A DNA stretch of 62,236 nt from assembly GCA_934271735.1 (NCBI GenBank), contig CAKQSB010000013.1:1-62236 (forward strand), given 5' to 3'. The notes beneath the pieces were generated by a model. That model searched no databases, was not told the origin of the DNA, and saw only the letters and a program-made list of their open reading frames with translations. Every line of letters begins with the position of its first letter. Positions within the stretch are counted from its first letter, which is position 1. A program made the translations under genes and the position numbers. Positions 24,368 to 33,040 of the stretch are shown piece after piece. This DNA comes from an uncultured Clostridia bacterium. GTDB lineage: Bacteria > Bacillota > Clostridia > Christensenellales > Borkfalkiaceae.

Positions 24368-25687
24368 TCAGTCCTTATTGTTAAGACATTCGATACCGGG
24401 AAGTTTCTTGCCTTCGAAAAGTTCGAGGGAAGCTCCGCCGCCCGTGGAAATATGCGTCATTTTATCCGCATAGCCGAGCTGAGCGACCGCCGCCGCGCTG
24501 TCTCCGCCGCCGATAATGGTGGTCGCGCCTTCGCAGGAAGCCATAGCCTTTGCTATAGCGTTGGTTCCGGCCGCAAGCGTGGGATTTTCGAATACGCCCA
24601 TAGGTCCGTTCCAGATAATCGTTTTAGCTCCGACCAAAGCGTCCGCGTAAAGTTTAGCGGTTGCGGGACCGATATCGCACGATTCCATATCGGGATCGAA
24701 CTCGCCGACCTTTCTTATGAAAGTTTCGACGGGAGCGTCGATAGGATCGGGGAAACTCTTTACCTGGACGCCGTCGATAGGAAGAAGAAGTTTCTTGCCT
24801 TCGGCTTTGGCTTTAGCCATCATTTCCTTGCAGTAATCGATCTTGGTGTCGTCGACAAGCGAAGTGCCGACTTCATAGCCCTGAGCTTTAAGGAAAGTAT
24901 ATGCCATTCCGCCGCCGATGATGAGCGTGTCGCATTTTTCGAGGAGGTTGGAGATAACATTGAGCTTATCCGCAACTTTCGCGCCGCCGAGAATAGCTAC
25001 GAACGGTCTTACGGGGTGTTCTAAGGCGTCTGCCATAACGGAAAGTTCTTTTTCGATCAAAAATCCGCATACAGCCGTTTTAACGAAACCGTATTCTACG
25101 ATAGCAGCCGTGGAAGCGTGAGAACGGTGAGCCGTTCCGAAAGCGTCGTTTACATAGATATCGCAAAACGATGCGAGCTTTTTGCAGAATTCTTCGTCTC
25201 TGCCCTCTTCGCCCGCGTCGAAACGAAGGTTTTCGAGAAGTACGCATTCGCCGTCCTTAAGCGCGGCAACTTTTGCTTTGGCGTCGTCGCCCACGATATC
25301 CGTTGCGAACGCCACTTTGCCGCCGAGAAGCTCGTTAAGTCTTGCCGCAACGGGCGCAAGCGTGAACTTTTTAAGATCTCCTTTAAGAGCCTTTGCGATA
25401 TATTCGGCTTTAGCCGCCGCTCTCTCGTTTTCGGGAAGAGCTTCGACAGCCTTTTTCTCCTTTTTATTAAGACCGAATCCTTCGGTGAATATATTATGCG
25501 GTTTACCCATATGCGAGCAAAGAATAACTTTAGCTCCGTGTTCCATAAGATATTTGATAGTGGGAAGCGCGCCCTGAATACGATTTTCGTCGGTAATAAC
25601 CCCGTCTTTCATAGGTACGTTGAAATCGCATCTTACAAGACATCTTTTTCCGCTTACGTCAACGTCTCTTATCGATTTTTTGTTCAT
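24368..25687 (-). CDS. pgk: Phosphoglycerate kinase with a lysine-rich insertion
   Basis: 439 residues, about 40 longer than most bacterial PGKs. Core motifs: VRCDFNVPMKDG, SHMGKP, FGTAHRSHAS, AILGGAKVADKL, IIGGGMAYTF, WNGPMGVFE and GGGDSAAAV. The extra length is residues about 64-106, between SHMGKP and the usual SLAPVA-type motif (here TLAPVA), a charged helix rich in Lys, Ala and Glu (LNKKEKKAVEALPENERAAA). It transfers phosphate from 1,3-bisphosphoglycerate to ADP. First gene of pgk-tpiA-gpmI; gap is not in the window. Confidence 0.97.
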   Translation of the reverse strand: MNKKSIRDVDVSGKRCLVRCDFNVPMKDGVITDENRIQGALPTIKYLMEHGAKVILCSHMGKPHNIFTEGFGLNKKEKKAVEALPENERAAAKAEYIAKALKGDLKKFTLAPVAARLNELLGGKVAFATDIVGDDAKAKVAALKDGECVLLENLRFDAGEEGRDEEFCKKLASFCDIYVNDAFGTAHRSHASTAAIVEYGFVKTAVCGFLIEKELSVMADALEHPVRPFVAILGGAKVADKLNVISNLLEKCDTLIIGGGMAYTFLKAQGYEVGTSLVDDTKIDYCKEMMAKAKAEGKKLLLPIDGVQVKSFPDPIDAPVETFIRKVGEFDPDMESCDIGPATAKLYADALVGAKTIIWNGPMGVFENPTLAAGTNAIAKAMASCEGATTIIGGGDSAAAVAQLGYADKMTHISTGGGASLELFEGKKLPGIECLNNKD

Positions 25688-25729
25688 AGTCTTAACTCCT
25701 TTTTTGCAAAAATTTGTTTTTACGTCATT

Positions 25730-25758
25730 ATAATATACTTTATTTGCCGAAAAGTCAA
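25730..25758 (-). promoter_or_regulatory. Promoter of pgk-tpiA
   Basis: TTGACT, 17-base spacer, TATTAT on the minus strand, about 40 bases before the pgk start. AAGGAG then precedes the ATG. Confidence 0.65.
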
Positions 25759-25837
25759 ATATTAGACCGTGTTTTACCCTTAAATCTTTTCGAAAACAAA
25801 CATTTTACTCATTTTTAAACCGATACACTCAAAAACA

Positions 25838-25866
25838 TTGACGGAATTTCATTAAAGTGATATAAT
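25838..25866 (+). promoter_or_regulatory. Promoter of the CapD-like gene, leader hairpin
   Basis: TTGACG, 17-base spacer, TATAAT. The roughly 95-base leader contains CGGGG-ATTTTT-CCCCG (25931-25946), then a moderate T run, which could attenuate transcription. Confidence 0.8.
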
Positions 25867-25968
25867 TATGTAAGCCGCAGACGGCGTTTATGTGCCGATT
25901 ATCGTTAAAATGCGGTTTTTATTAAGCGTTCGGGGATTTTTCCCCGTCGTTTTATCGTTACGGTGGTT

Positions 25969-27813
25969 ATGAAGCATAGAAAAAACGATACGTTCAAAAA
26001 AATAATCGTACTTTTTATCGATGTGATTTCCATTCTGGTGTCGCTCGTATTTTCGTATATCATAACGAAAAACACAACGCCCGATACGAATTATCTGTCG
26101 GTTATCATATGGTTCGTGGGGAATATCCTGCTCGTCGTTTCTGTTTATAAACTGCTCGGGCTTTACTCGATTATTTTCAATTCGGCAAGCATAATAGACG
26201 CGATGAAACTGTGTTTCGCGATGGCTTGCATCGTCGTTGCGAACATTATTTACGCCGCGCTTATCGGAAGAGACGTAATCGGATTTTCAACCTGTTGCGT
26301 TTACGCTTCGTTCCTCTTCGTTTTCACGGGAATGACGAGGTTTTTCAAGCGTGCGATAAACGTGGGAAGACACTATTTCACCTTAGGCAACCACAAAAAA
26401 ACGAGGGTTATGATTGTCGGCGCGGGAAAATCGGGCGCGACGCTTATCACCGAAATGCAGACTTCCGATAAAACCGATTTCAATCCCGTCTGCGTCATCG
26501 ACGACGATCCCGAAAAAATAGGCAGAACGGTAAACGGAGTTAAGGTCGTCGGCTCTACTTACGAAATAAGAAAATTCGTCAAAAAGTACGGCGTGAACGA
26601 AATACACGTAACTATGCCCTCCGTCGATAAAAAGAGACTCAGCAAAATTATCGCAAGATGTAACGACGCGGGTTGCCCCGTTAAAATTCTCCCCGGACTT
26701 TATCAGCTTGCGGACGGTCAGGTTTCCGTTTCCGCCATGCGTGAGGTCGACATTCAGGATCTTCTCGGAAGAGACGCGGTGGAAGTCGATATCAACGAAA
26801 TCATAGGTTATATCGAAGGCAAAACAGTTCTCGTTACGGGCGGCGGCGGATCGATAGGCAGCGAGCTTTGCAGACAGATCGCTTCGCATAACCCGAGAAG
26901 GCTTATTATCGTGGACATTTACGAAAACAACGCCTATGAAATCGAGCAGGAGCTTAAGCGAAAACTTCCCGCTTTAAACCTCGTAACCTTAATCGCGAGC
27001 GTGAGAGACCTCGGCAAAATTAGAGATATTTTCGAGAAATACCGCCCGCAGATCGTTTTCCACGCCGCGGCGCACAAACACGTGCCTTTAATGGAAACAA
27101 GCCCTAACGAAGCCGTTAAAAATAACGTTTTCGGAACGTTCAACGTGGCGCGTTGCGCAAACGATTGCGGCGTTGAAACCTTCGTTCAGATTTCGACGGA
27201 CAAAGCCGTCAACCCCACCAACGTTATGGGCGCGACGAAACGTATCTGCGAAATGATCGTTCAGGCGTTCGGAAGACACAGTAAAACCAAATTCGTAGCC
27301 GTCAGATTCGGCAACGTTTTAGGGTCGAACGGCTCGGTTATTCCCCTTTTCAGACAACAGATCAAAGAGGGCGGACCCGTTACCGTTACGCACAGAGATA
27401 TAATCCGTTATTTTATGACCATACCCGAAGCCGTTTCGCTCGTTCTGCAAGCGGGAGCTTACGCGAAAGGCGGACAGATTTTCGTTCTCGATATGGGCGA
27501 ACCGGTGAGGATTTACGATCTTGCATACAACCTCATAAAGCTTTCGGGCTTCGAACCGAACGTCGATATCGATATCAAATGCACGGGTCTTCGCCCCGGC
27601 GAAAAGCTTTTCGAGGAAAGGCTTATGGACGAAGAGGGTATGCAGAAAACCCCCAACGGACTTATAAATATCGCTCAGCCGATAAAATTCGACGAAGCTT
27701 CTTTATGGAACAACTTAAACGAGCTTTACGAGGCGGCGTACTCCGAAACGGGAGATATGAAAGCTCTCGTCAAAAAAATAGTTCCGACCTACAAAATCGA
27801 CGACAGAGACTGA
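25969..27813 (+). CDS. Membrane-bound NDP-sugar 4,6-dehydratase/epimerase, CapD/PglF/WbpM type
   Basis: 614 residues from the ATG at 25969 (a GTG two codons upstream is less likely). Four membrane helices lie in the first 120 residues, then a CoA-binding-like Rossmann domain (VMIVGAGKSGATLI). The C-terminal half is an extended SDR with VLVTGGGGSIGSELCRQI, HAAAHKHVPLME, STDKAVNPTNVMGATKR, where Met replaces the SDR Tyr as in FlaA1/PglF, and FGNVLGSNGSVIPLF. This family makes UDP-4-keto-6-deoxy sugars for capsule or glycoprotein glycans. No other glycan genes are adjacent. Confidence 0.93.
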   Translation: MKHRKNDTFKKIIVLFIDVISILVSLVFSYIITKNTTPDTNYLSVIIWFVGNILLVVSVYKLLGLYSIIFNSASIIDAMKLCFAMACIVVANIIYAALIGRDVIGFSTCCVYASFLFVFTGMTRFFKRAINVGRHYFTLGNHKKTRVMIVGAGKSGATLITEMQTSDKTDFNPVCVIDDDPEKIGRTVNGVKVVGSTYEIRKFVKKYGVNEIHVTMPSVDKKRLSKIIARCNDAGCPVKILPGLYQLADGQVSVSAMREVDIQDLLGRDAVEVDINEIIGYIEGKTVLVTGGGGSIGSELCRQIASHNPRRLIIVDIYENNAYEIEQELKRKLPALNLVTLIASVRDLGKIRDIFEKYRPQIVFHAAAHKHVPLMETSPNEAVKNNVFGTFNVARCANDCGVETFVQISTDKAVNPTNVMGATKRICEMIVQAFGRHSKTKFVAVRFGNVLGSNGSVIPLFRQQIKEGGPVTVTHRDIIRYFMTIPEAVSLVLQAGAYAKGGQIFVLDMGEPVRIYDLAYNLIKLSGFEPNVDIDIKCTGLRPGEKLFEERLMDEEGMQKTPNGLINIAQPIKFDEASLWNNLNELYEAAYSETGDMKALVKKIVPTYKIDDRD

Positions 27814-27873
27814 GATTTCTGTCGCCTGTCCGACGGGCTTCGACAGCCGTAAAAAAAATTGGAGGAAAATCAG

Positions 27874-28428
27874 ATGAAAGAGTTGCTTGAAAAAATGATC
27901 GTCGACAGCATAAACAGCTGGACAGATAAGGATATTTACGCCGTTTCGCTTTATGTTTCCGATGAAGACGGAAACCCGTGCAAACCGACGGTCACCCTCG
28001 GATACAACACCGAAAGACAATACGAATCGGAAGCATCGGGCGACGGACTTGCTTCGGACGAAGAGGAAGCGAGATGGAATTATGCGTGCTGGCTTCAAAA
28101 CGAACTTTTTGTTTTCGGCACGGGAGAAACAGCCGAAGCCGTAAAACAATGGGTTATCGAAAACGGTTTCGAATATTCGGAAAACAGCGACGACTCCGAG
28201 TTCTCCGACGAAAACGGCTCTTCTGAAATTACCAAAGCTTTCGTGGCCGTTCTTGTCGATATAGTAAAAGACATTCACGAAAAAGGCGTTTTAACGGAAA
28301 AATTCGGGGAAGAATTGCCGATTTTGATCCACGAGCTTGAATATTACGACGAAATCGCCGAACAAAACATCGAAGCGAACGGAGAGGATCTCGCAGGCGA
28401 TTTTGCGGACTGGTGTCAGAGATGGTAA
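27874..28428 (+). CDS. Small acidic cytosolic protein, DUF4303-like
   Basis: 184 residues, ATG preceded by GGAGG at nine bases. Very acidic (runs such as DGLASDEEEARWNYACW and ENSDDSEFSDENGSSE). The opening (LLEKMIVDSINSWTDKDIYAVSLYVSDEDG) loosely resembles DUF4303/SUKH-like proteins, but I would not claim membership. No signal peptide or membrane segment. It follows the CapD-like gene by 60 bases and ends before a strong terminator. Function unknown. Confidence 0.75.
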   Translation: MKELLEKMIVDSINSWTDKDIYAVSLYVSDEDGNPCKPTVTLGYNTERQYESEASGDGLASDEEEARWNYACWLQNELFVFGTGETAEAVKQWVIENGFEYSENSDDSEFSDENGSSEITKAFVAVLVDIVKDIHEKGVLTEKFGEELPILIHELEYYDEIAEQNIEANGEDLAGDFADWCQRW

Positions 28429-28501
28429 TATTTTAAACACCTCGCCATTTTAAATTTCTTAGTAACAGCGGGAGATCGTCGATCTCCCATACGAATATCG
28501 A

Positions 28502-28897
28502 TTATTTGCTTTTAAATGCAAAACAAAACCTCTCGGAAAAGCAGCTTCCGAGAGGTTTTTTATCAGAATAAGTAAATTGTTTTGTCGCAACGTTTCGACA
28601 GACGAAATTCATCGGTACGGCATACGTTGAAAAACGCACGCCTACGGACAAGTCGAAATTATCCACCGACTTTATAAGACCTATCATTCCCGCCTGAAAC
28701 ATATCGTCCGCGCTGACCTTCGATTTATCGAATCTTCTTATTATGGACAGCACGAGCCTGATGTTAGCGAGAATAAATTCGTCGCGGGCGGCTTTATCGC
28801 CCTCTTTGATTCTTCCGAGCAACTCTTCGCTTTCTTTAACGGAAAGCCTTTTAAGCCTTGACGTATCCACGCCGCAAATGACAACTTTTTGTTTCAT
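28502..28897 (-). pseudogene. sigG: Truncated sigma-G gene (N-terminal part only)
   Basis: 131 codons. The first 92 match sporulation sigma-G: KVVICGVDTSRLKRLSVKE, ANIRLVLSIIRRFDK, MFQAGMIGLIKSVDNFDLS, VRFSTYAVPM. A normal protein continues with IIGEIRRYLRD and regions 3 and 4 to about 255 residues. Here homology ends abruptly after VPM and is replaced by an unrelated tail (NFVCRNVATKQF) that runs through a terminator hairpin. Promoter recognition (2.4, 4.2) is missing, so the product cannot work as a normal sigma factor. Its place just after sigE is where sigG belongs. Confidence 0.88.
28523..28562. terminator. Strong bidirectional terminator inside the sigG remnant
   Basis: AAAACCTCTCGGAA pairs perfectly with TTCCGAGAGGTTTT around a short loop. 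It can end the plus-strand CapD-like unit and the minus-strand sigG remnant. Because it lies within the foreign tail of the remnant, the deletion probably fused the sigG start to the intergenic terminator region. Confidence 0.9.
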
Positions 28898-29025
28898 TAA
28901 GCCTCCTTTCCGCCGATCGGTTACGGATACCGATTTACGTTTCCTACCGACGGCGTTACAGATATTTTATCTTACAATGAATTAAAAAGAAAAGCACACT
29001 TTGGCATTTTTGAAAATAAAAAGTC

Positions 29026-29064
29026 GAAAATAACCGCCTATAAGTCGATTATCGCAGTATTTAA
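29026..29064 (-). terminator. Dispersed element copy 5, downstream of sigE
   Basis: On the minus strand AATACTGC-GATAATCGACTTATA-GGCGGTTATTTT. About 27 consecutive bases are shared with copy 1 at 6092. It lies just after the sigE stop in terminator position. Confidence 0.8.
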
Positions 29065-29071
29065 ACTTCAA

Positions 29072-29773
29072 TCAGCTCATTTTTACAAGTTCTTTTTTAA
29101 GCCTTAAAACAATCTTTTTTTCGAGTCTCGATATGTAGCTTTGCGAAATTCCGAGCATATCCGCGACTTCTTTCTGAGTTCTTTCCTTACACCCGTTCAG
29201 CCCGAAACGCATATTCATAATTTCCTTTTCCCTCGGCGAAAGCTTCCCTATCGCTTCCATAAGCATTTCCTTTTCCACGCCGAGTTCGATATCCTTATAC
29301 ACCACGTCGCTGTCCGTTCCGAGTACGTCGGACAAAAGAAGTTCGTTGCCCTCCCAGTCGACGTTAAGCGGTTCGTCCAGGGAAACTTCGCCTTTAAGCT
29401 TGACCACCCGCCTTAAATACATAAGTATTTCGTTCTCGATACATCTTGAAGCGTAAGTTGCAAGTTTTATGTTTTTGCCGGCGTTGAACGTGTTCACGGC
29501 TTTGATAAGACCTATCGTTCCCACGGAAATGAGATCGTCGGTTTCAACACCCGTGTTGTCGAATTTCCGGGCTATGTAAACAACGAGCCTTAAATTGTGT
29601 TCGATAAGCCCCTGACGAACGTTTTCGTCGTCGCCGCCGAGCTTTGACACAAGTTCCTGCTCTTCGTCGGGAGTGTAAGGCTTCGGAAGAGCTTCCGCCC
29701 CCGAAAGATAATGTATGCTCCCGCCTTCTTCCTCAAAAATCCGTTTTAAAAAAGCAATGATTTCCGACAACAT
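29072..29773 (-). CDS. sigE: Sporulation sigma factor SigE
   Basis: 233 residues, full length. After an N-terminal pro-region (about 1-25, ending near GGSIHYLSGAEALP) come region 2 (NLRLVVYIARKFDNTGVETDDLISVGTIG and CIENEILMYLRR), the conserved DEPLNVDWEGNELLLSDVLGTD, and region 4 with the helix-turn-helix TQKEVADMLGISQSYISRLEK. It directs mother-cell transcription after asymmetric division, once its pro-region is removed by the SpoIIGA protease encoded just upstream. The following sigG gene is truncated. Confidence 0.97.
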   Translation of the reverse strand: MLSEIIAFLKRIFEEEGGSIHYLSGAEALPKPYTPDEEQELVSKLGGDDENVRQGLIEHNLRLVVYIARKFDNTGVETDDLISVGTIGLIKAVNTFNAGKNIKLATYASRCIENEILMYLRRVVKLKGEVSLDEPLNVDWEGNELLLSDVLGTDSDVVYKDIELGVEKEMLMEAIGKLSPREKEIMNMRFGLNGCKERTQKEVADMLGISQSYISRLEKKIVLRLKKELVKMS

Positions 29774-29805
29774 TTTAATTCTCCTTCAGCCAAGCGATCT
29801 TTACG

Positions 29806-30618
29806 TTACGCGAATACCGTTCCGAGAATGAGATCGTACTCCCCGCCGCATCTCACGTCTCTTTCCGTTATCCCCAGCATTACGTTATCTATTATATTCT
29901 CGGCTTCGCCGTTATATATCTTAATTCTGCTTATCTTGTAAACTTTTATAAGCCTTTCTCCCGCTATCGTCGAAACGCTCGCAAACCTCGGCATAACGCC
30001 CGAAAACGCGCCGTCACTTAAAAGTTTTTCGGATAGTTTCTGCGAGGCGATTATTATCGGTTCGTTTTTATAACGCAGTCTGTTTCCGCTGTCTAAAAAA
30101 CCGTTCGCGACGTAAGTTTTTCCGCCGACGGTAAATTCGCATTTTCTGATGAAATTCGTAATTTCCCGCTTTTTATAAAGCTTCCCGATAACTTTTTTCG
30201 TTATCACGTATAAAACGAAAACGATTGCTAAAATAATTGTGAGCGTAAGCTCTTCGGGCGAAGTTCTCGTAAACACGTCGTAAGACTTTCCGCTCAGGCA
30301 GAACACACCGAAAACCGCTCCCCCGAACGCGAACGTAAAGAACAAAAACAAATAAAAACTTCTTACGTACGCGCGGAAATTCGTAAATTTACCCGATATT
30401 AAAATTATCAGCGCGCCCTCGAAAAACTTCGCAATAACCGTAAAGGCGGCGTTCATTTTAAAAAGCGGAGTTATTATCGCGAAAACCACTCCGACAAGCG
30501 CGGCAAGACAAACGTACGCTTTTTTATAAGGCAGATTCATCGATTTTCTCGTCAGCGAAACAAGCATATAATCGATAAGAAAATTGTTTATCGCAACATA
30601 TTCTATATACACTTCCAT
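29806..30618 (-). CDS. spoIIGA: SpoIIGA, pro-sigma-E processing aspartic protease
   Basis: 270 residues. Five membrane segments cover about residues 5-145, then a cytosolic protease domain with the catalytic DSGN (Asp176) in VANGFLDSGNRL. The family cuts pro-sigma-E in response to the forespore signal SpoIIR. Operon order spoIIGA-sigE is standard in spore formers, with 32 bases between the genes. Nothing suggests inactivation. Confidence 0.94.
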   Translation of the reverse strand: MEVYIEYVAINNFLIDYMLVSLTRKSMNLPYKKAYVCLAALVGVVFAIITPLFKMNAAFTVIAKFFEGALIILISGKFTNFRAYVRSFYLFLFFTFAFGGAVFGVFCLSGKSYDVFTRTSPEELTLTIILAIVFVLYVITKKVIGKLYKKREITNFIRKCEFTVGGKTYVANGFLDSGNRLRYKNEPIIIASQKLSEKLLSDGAFSGVMPRFASVSTIAGERLIKVYKISRIKIYNGEAENIIDNVMLGITERDVRCGGEYDLILGTVFA

Positions 30619-30708
30619 ATTTCCATTATAAAATTTTTTAAATGCTAAAAAAGAGCCTGTTTTGTTGCTTTTAATAAAATTTTGTCGGTTATTTTTTCGT
30701 CGGAACGC

Positions 30709-30737
30709 TTGACATAAATTAAAATCGGTGTTATCAT
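30709..30737 (+). promoter_or_regulatory. Promoter of the TetR/ABC operon
   Basis: TTGACA, exactly 17 bases, TATCAT, about 40 bases before the TetR start. The palindromic operator begins five bases after the -10, over the expected transcription start. Confidence 0.85.
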
Positions 30738-30741
30738 TATT

Positions 30742-30765
30742 AAAAAATAACGTGCGTTATTTTTT
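30742..30765. promoter_or_regulatory. Perfect 24-bp palindromic operator
   Basis: AAAAAATAACG and CGTTATTTTTT are perfect reverse complements separated by TG. Its position at the start of transcription of a tetR gene makes it the likely autoregulatory operator. Confidence 0.85.
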
Positions 30766-30774
30766 GAGGTATAT

Positions 30775-31335
30775 ATGGCGAATATAAAGAAATACACCAG
30801 ACAGATTTTTATAGAAAAAGCCGTGGAAATGATAAGAAAAAAAGGATTTTTGAGCCTCGGAATGCGTTCTTTGGCGGACTTTGCGAACGTCTCCACTCAG
30901 CCGCTGTACTGCAATTTTAAGGATTTGAACGACCTTAAAGACTGCGTTTTGAGGGCAATAAACGATATTTATCTCGATTTTTTGCAAAAGGAAATCGGCA
31001 AAGGCAAATATCCCGCGTATAAAGCTTCGGGGATGGGCTATGTTAATTTCGCAAGACAAGAACCCGAGCTTTTTAAGGCTCTTTTTATGCGTTCAAGAAA
31101 GAACGAGGACGGAAAACGCGAAGACGAATACTTTATCGAAACCGTGAAAGGCGTTGCCGAAAGGTTTAATATCAGCTTCGAGACGGCGAAGAAATTTCAT
31201 CTTATTATGTGGGTTATTGTTCACGGCATTGCAACGCAGATCGCAACCGAATACCTTACCCTTTCCGAAGAGGACGTTTCGGACATACTTTCGACTTCTT
31301 TCAAGGCTTTTTTCGCTCAGACAAAAAAGGATTGA
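30775..31335 (+). CDS. TetR family regulator
   Basis: 186 residues. The N-terminal helix-turn-helix (IFIEKAVEMIRKKGFLSLGMRSLADFANVSTQPLYCNF split over two helices) is typical of TetR; the C-terminal ligand domain (LFKALFMRSRKNEDG, FHLIMWVIVHGIATQIA) is of the WHG/TetR_C type. First gene of an operon with an ABC ATPase and permease, nine bases apart; it presumably represses the operon through the palindrome at 30742 and responds to a compound exported by the transporter. Confidence 0.92.
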   Translation: MANIKKYTRQIFIEKAVEMIRKKGFLSLGMRSLADFANVSTQPLYCNFKDLNDLKDCVLRAINDIYLDFLQKEIGKGKYPAYKASGMGYVNFARQEPELFKALFMRSRKNEDGKREDEYFIETVKGVAERFNISFETAKKFHLIMWVIVHGIATQIATEYLTLSEEDVSDILSTSFKAFFAQTKKD

Positions 31336-31344
31336 TATTAAAAT

Positions 31345-32061
31345 ATGACGGAAATAAAAATCGAAAATCTTAACAAGTATTACGGAAAAGTTCACGCCCT
31401 TAAAGACGTGTCGCTCGAAATCGAAAAGAATTCGCTTTTCGGGCTTTTAGGCATAAACGGCGCAGGCAAAACCACTCTTATTAAAATTCTTACCTGCCTT
31501 TCCTTCCCGCAAAACGGAAAGGCTGAAATCGAAGGCGTTTCGGTTACAGAAAATCCGGACGAGATAAAGAAAATCGTCGACGTTTCGCCGCAGGAAACTG
31601 CAGTCGCGCCGAACCTTACGGTAAAGGAAAATCTCGAGTTTTTCGCTTCGCTTTACGGTATAAACGACGAAGAATACGTCTCCTCGGTTATCGACGCGTT
31701 TTCTTTGGGCGAAGTTTTAAACAGAAAAACAAAAAACCTTTCGGGCGGCTGGAAAAGACGAGTTTCGATTGCGATAGGCATAATTTCGAAGCCGAAAATT
31801 CTTTTTCTGGACGAACCCACGCTCGGTCTCGACGTTATCGCAAGAAGAGAACTTTGGAAAATCATTAAAAAACTCAAAGGCAAAATAACGATAATTCTCA
31901 CCACTCACTACCTCGAAGAAGCCGAGGCTTTATGTGACAAGGTGGCGATTATGGCAAAAGGAAAGGTTTGCGCCGTCGGTAAGATAGAAGATCTTATCAA
32001 AGCTTCGGGAACAAACAATTTCGAAGACGCGTTCATTAAAATCACGGAGGGCGAATTATGA
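31345..32061 (+). CDS. ABC transporter ATPase (drug/lantibiotic exporter type)
   Basis: 238 residues. Walker A GINGAGKTT, Q-loop VSPQETA, signature NLSGGWKRRVSIAIG, Walker B ILFLDEPTLGLD, and switch His in LTTHYLEEAEAL. It resembles ATPases that pair with ABC-2 permeases. The stop overlaps the permease start (32058-32061), indicating translational coupling. Export of a toxic compound under TetR control is the likely role. Confidence 0.94.
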   Translation: MTEIKIENLNKYYGKVHALKDVSLEIEKNSLFGLLGINGAGKTTLIKILTCLSFPQNGKAEIEGVSVTENPDEIKKIVDVSPQETAVAPNLTVKENLEFFASLYGINDEEYVSSVIDAFSLGEVLNRKTKNLSGGWKRRVSIAIGIISKPKILFLDEPTLGLDVIARRELWKIIKKLKGKITIILTTHYLEEAEALCDKVAIMAKGKVCAVGKIEDLIKASGTNNFEDAFIKITEGEL

Positions 32062-32912
32062 GAGACATTCCGATTATCTCGGAAAAACCGAATACGGCGG
32101 GAAAAACTAAACACAAAGGTTTGATTTTTGCGGGCAGAAACGTTAAAGAAATGACGAGAGACCCCGTTATTTACATTTTTTGTATTGCTTTTCCCGTCGC
32201 GATGCTCGCGCTTTTCGTTATAATAAACAAATTTGCGGACGGACATACACCTGTGTTCGAGTTCACGTCTCTGCTTCCCGGCGTGCTTACGTTTTCGTAT
32301 TCCTTTCTGATGCTGGCGGTATGTCTGCTCGTTTCCAAAGACAAAACGAGTTCACTCCTTAAAAGACTTTACACTTCGCCGATGAAAAGAACCGATTTCG
32401 TTTTCGGGTACGTTTTGCCTTCGCTGGCGGTGGGAATTGCGCAAACAGTCGTAACGCTCTTTTCGGGCTATATAATTTCGCTTATTATAGGCTCGGGATA
32501 CATTGCTTTCGGCAAATGCGCTTTGCTTGCTCTCGAACAACTCCCGTCTTTGTTTGTCAATATATTCCTCGGAATAGTTATAGGCTGCCTTTTAAACGAA
32601 AAATCCGCGCCCGCGATAACTTCGGTGTTCATTTCTGCCTCGGGAATACTCGGCGGCGCGTGGATGCCGCTCGACACGATGGGCTCTTTCGAGGTGTTTT
32701 GCAGATTTCTGCCTTTCTACCCGTCCGTTTATCTCGGGAGGATTATTACCGGCGCAACGCATACGCCGACAGACTACACCAACCCCGTTCCCGTATATTA
32801 TTCTTTCGACGGTGTGGGAATAACTTCGGTAGTCGTTCTTTCGGTTTACCTTATCGTTTCCGTTATTCTTGCAATAATATTTTTCGGAATTATGATGAAA
32901 AAAGACGATTGA
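32058..32912 (+). CDS. ABC-2 type permease
   Basis: 284 residues with six membrane helices after a short cytosolic start. The motif LLKRLYTSPMKRTDFVFGYVLPSLAVG is the ABC-2 coupling region, and ISASGILGGAWMPLDTMGS is a common segment of these permeases. It forms the membrane part of the transporter with the preceding ATPase. Confidence 0.93.
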   Translation: MRDIPIISEKPNTAGKTKHKGLIFAGRNVKEMTRDPVIYIFCIAFPVAMLALFVIINKFADGHTPVFEFTSLLPGVLTFSYSFLMLAVCLLVSKDKTSSLLKRLYTSPMKRTDFVFGYVLPSLAVGIAQTVVTLFSGYIISLIIGSGYIAFGKCALLALEQLPSLFVNIFLGIVIGCLLNEKSAPAITSVFISASGILGGAWMPLDTMGSFEVFCRFLPFYPSVYLGRIITGATHTPTDYTNPVPVYYSFDGVGITSVVVLSVYLIVSVILAIIFFGIMMKKDD

Positions 32913-32982
32913 TAAACCGTTTTTCTTTTAAAATTTTCGGGTTTGTCAAGGTAAAGACGAGGCTTTTTGGGGGCGAATTTTA

Positions 32983-33011
32983 TTGACAAAAAACGTACGC
33001 TATTGTAAAAT
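32983..33011 (+). promoter_or_regulatory. Promoter of the WYL regulator
   Basis: TTGACA, 17 bases, TAAAAT, about 30 bases upstream of the gene. The regulator is therefore transcribed separately from the ABC operon. Confidence 0.8.
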
Positions 33012-33040
33012 AATGGAGAAAAAATTTCTCGGAATTTGCT

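Noticed and set aside
22431..25024. Long plus-strand frames opposite gpmI, tpiA and pgk (376 and 438 codons)
   Set aside because: The minus-strand genes are complete and conserved; the opposite frames stay open because of codon bias and show no family motifs.
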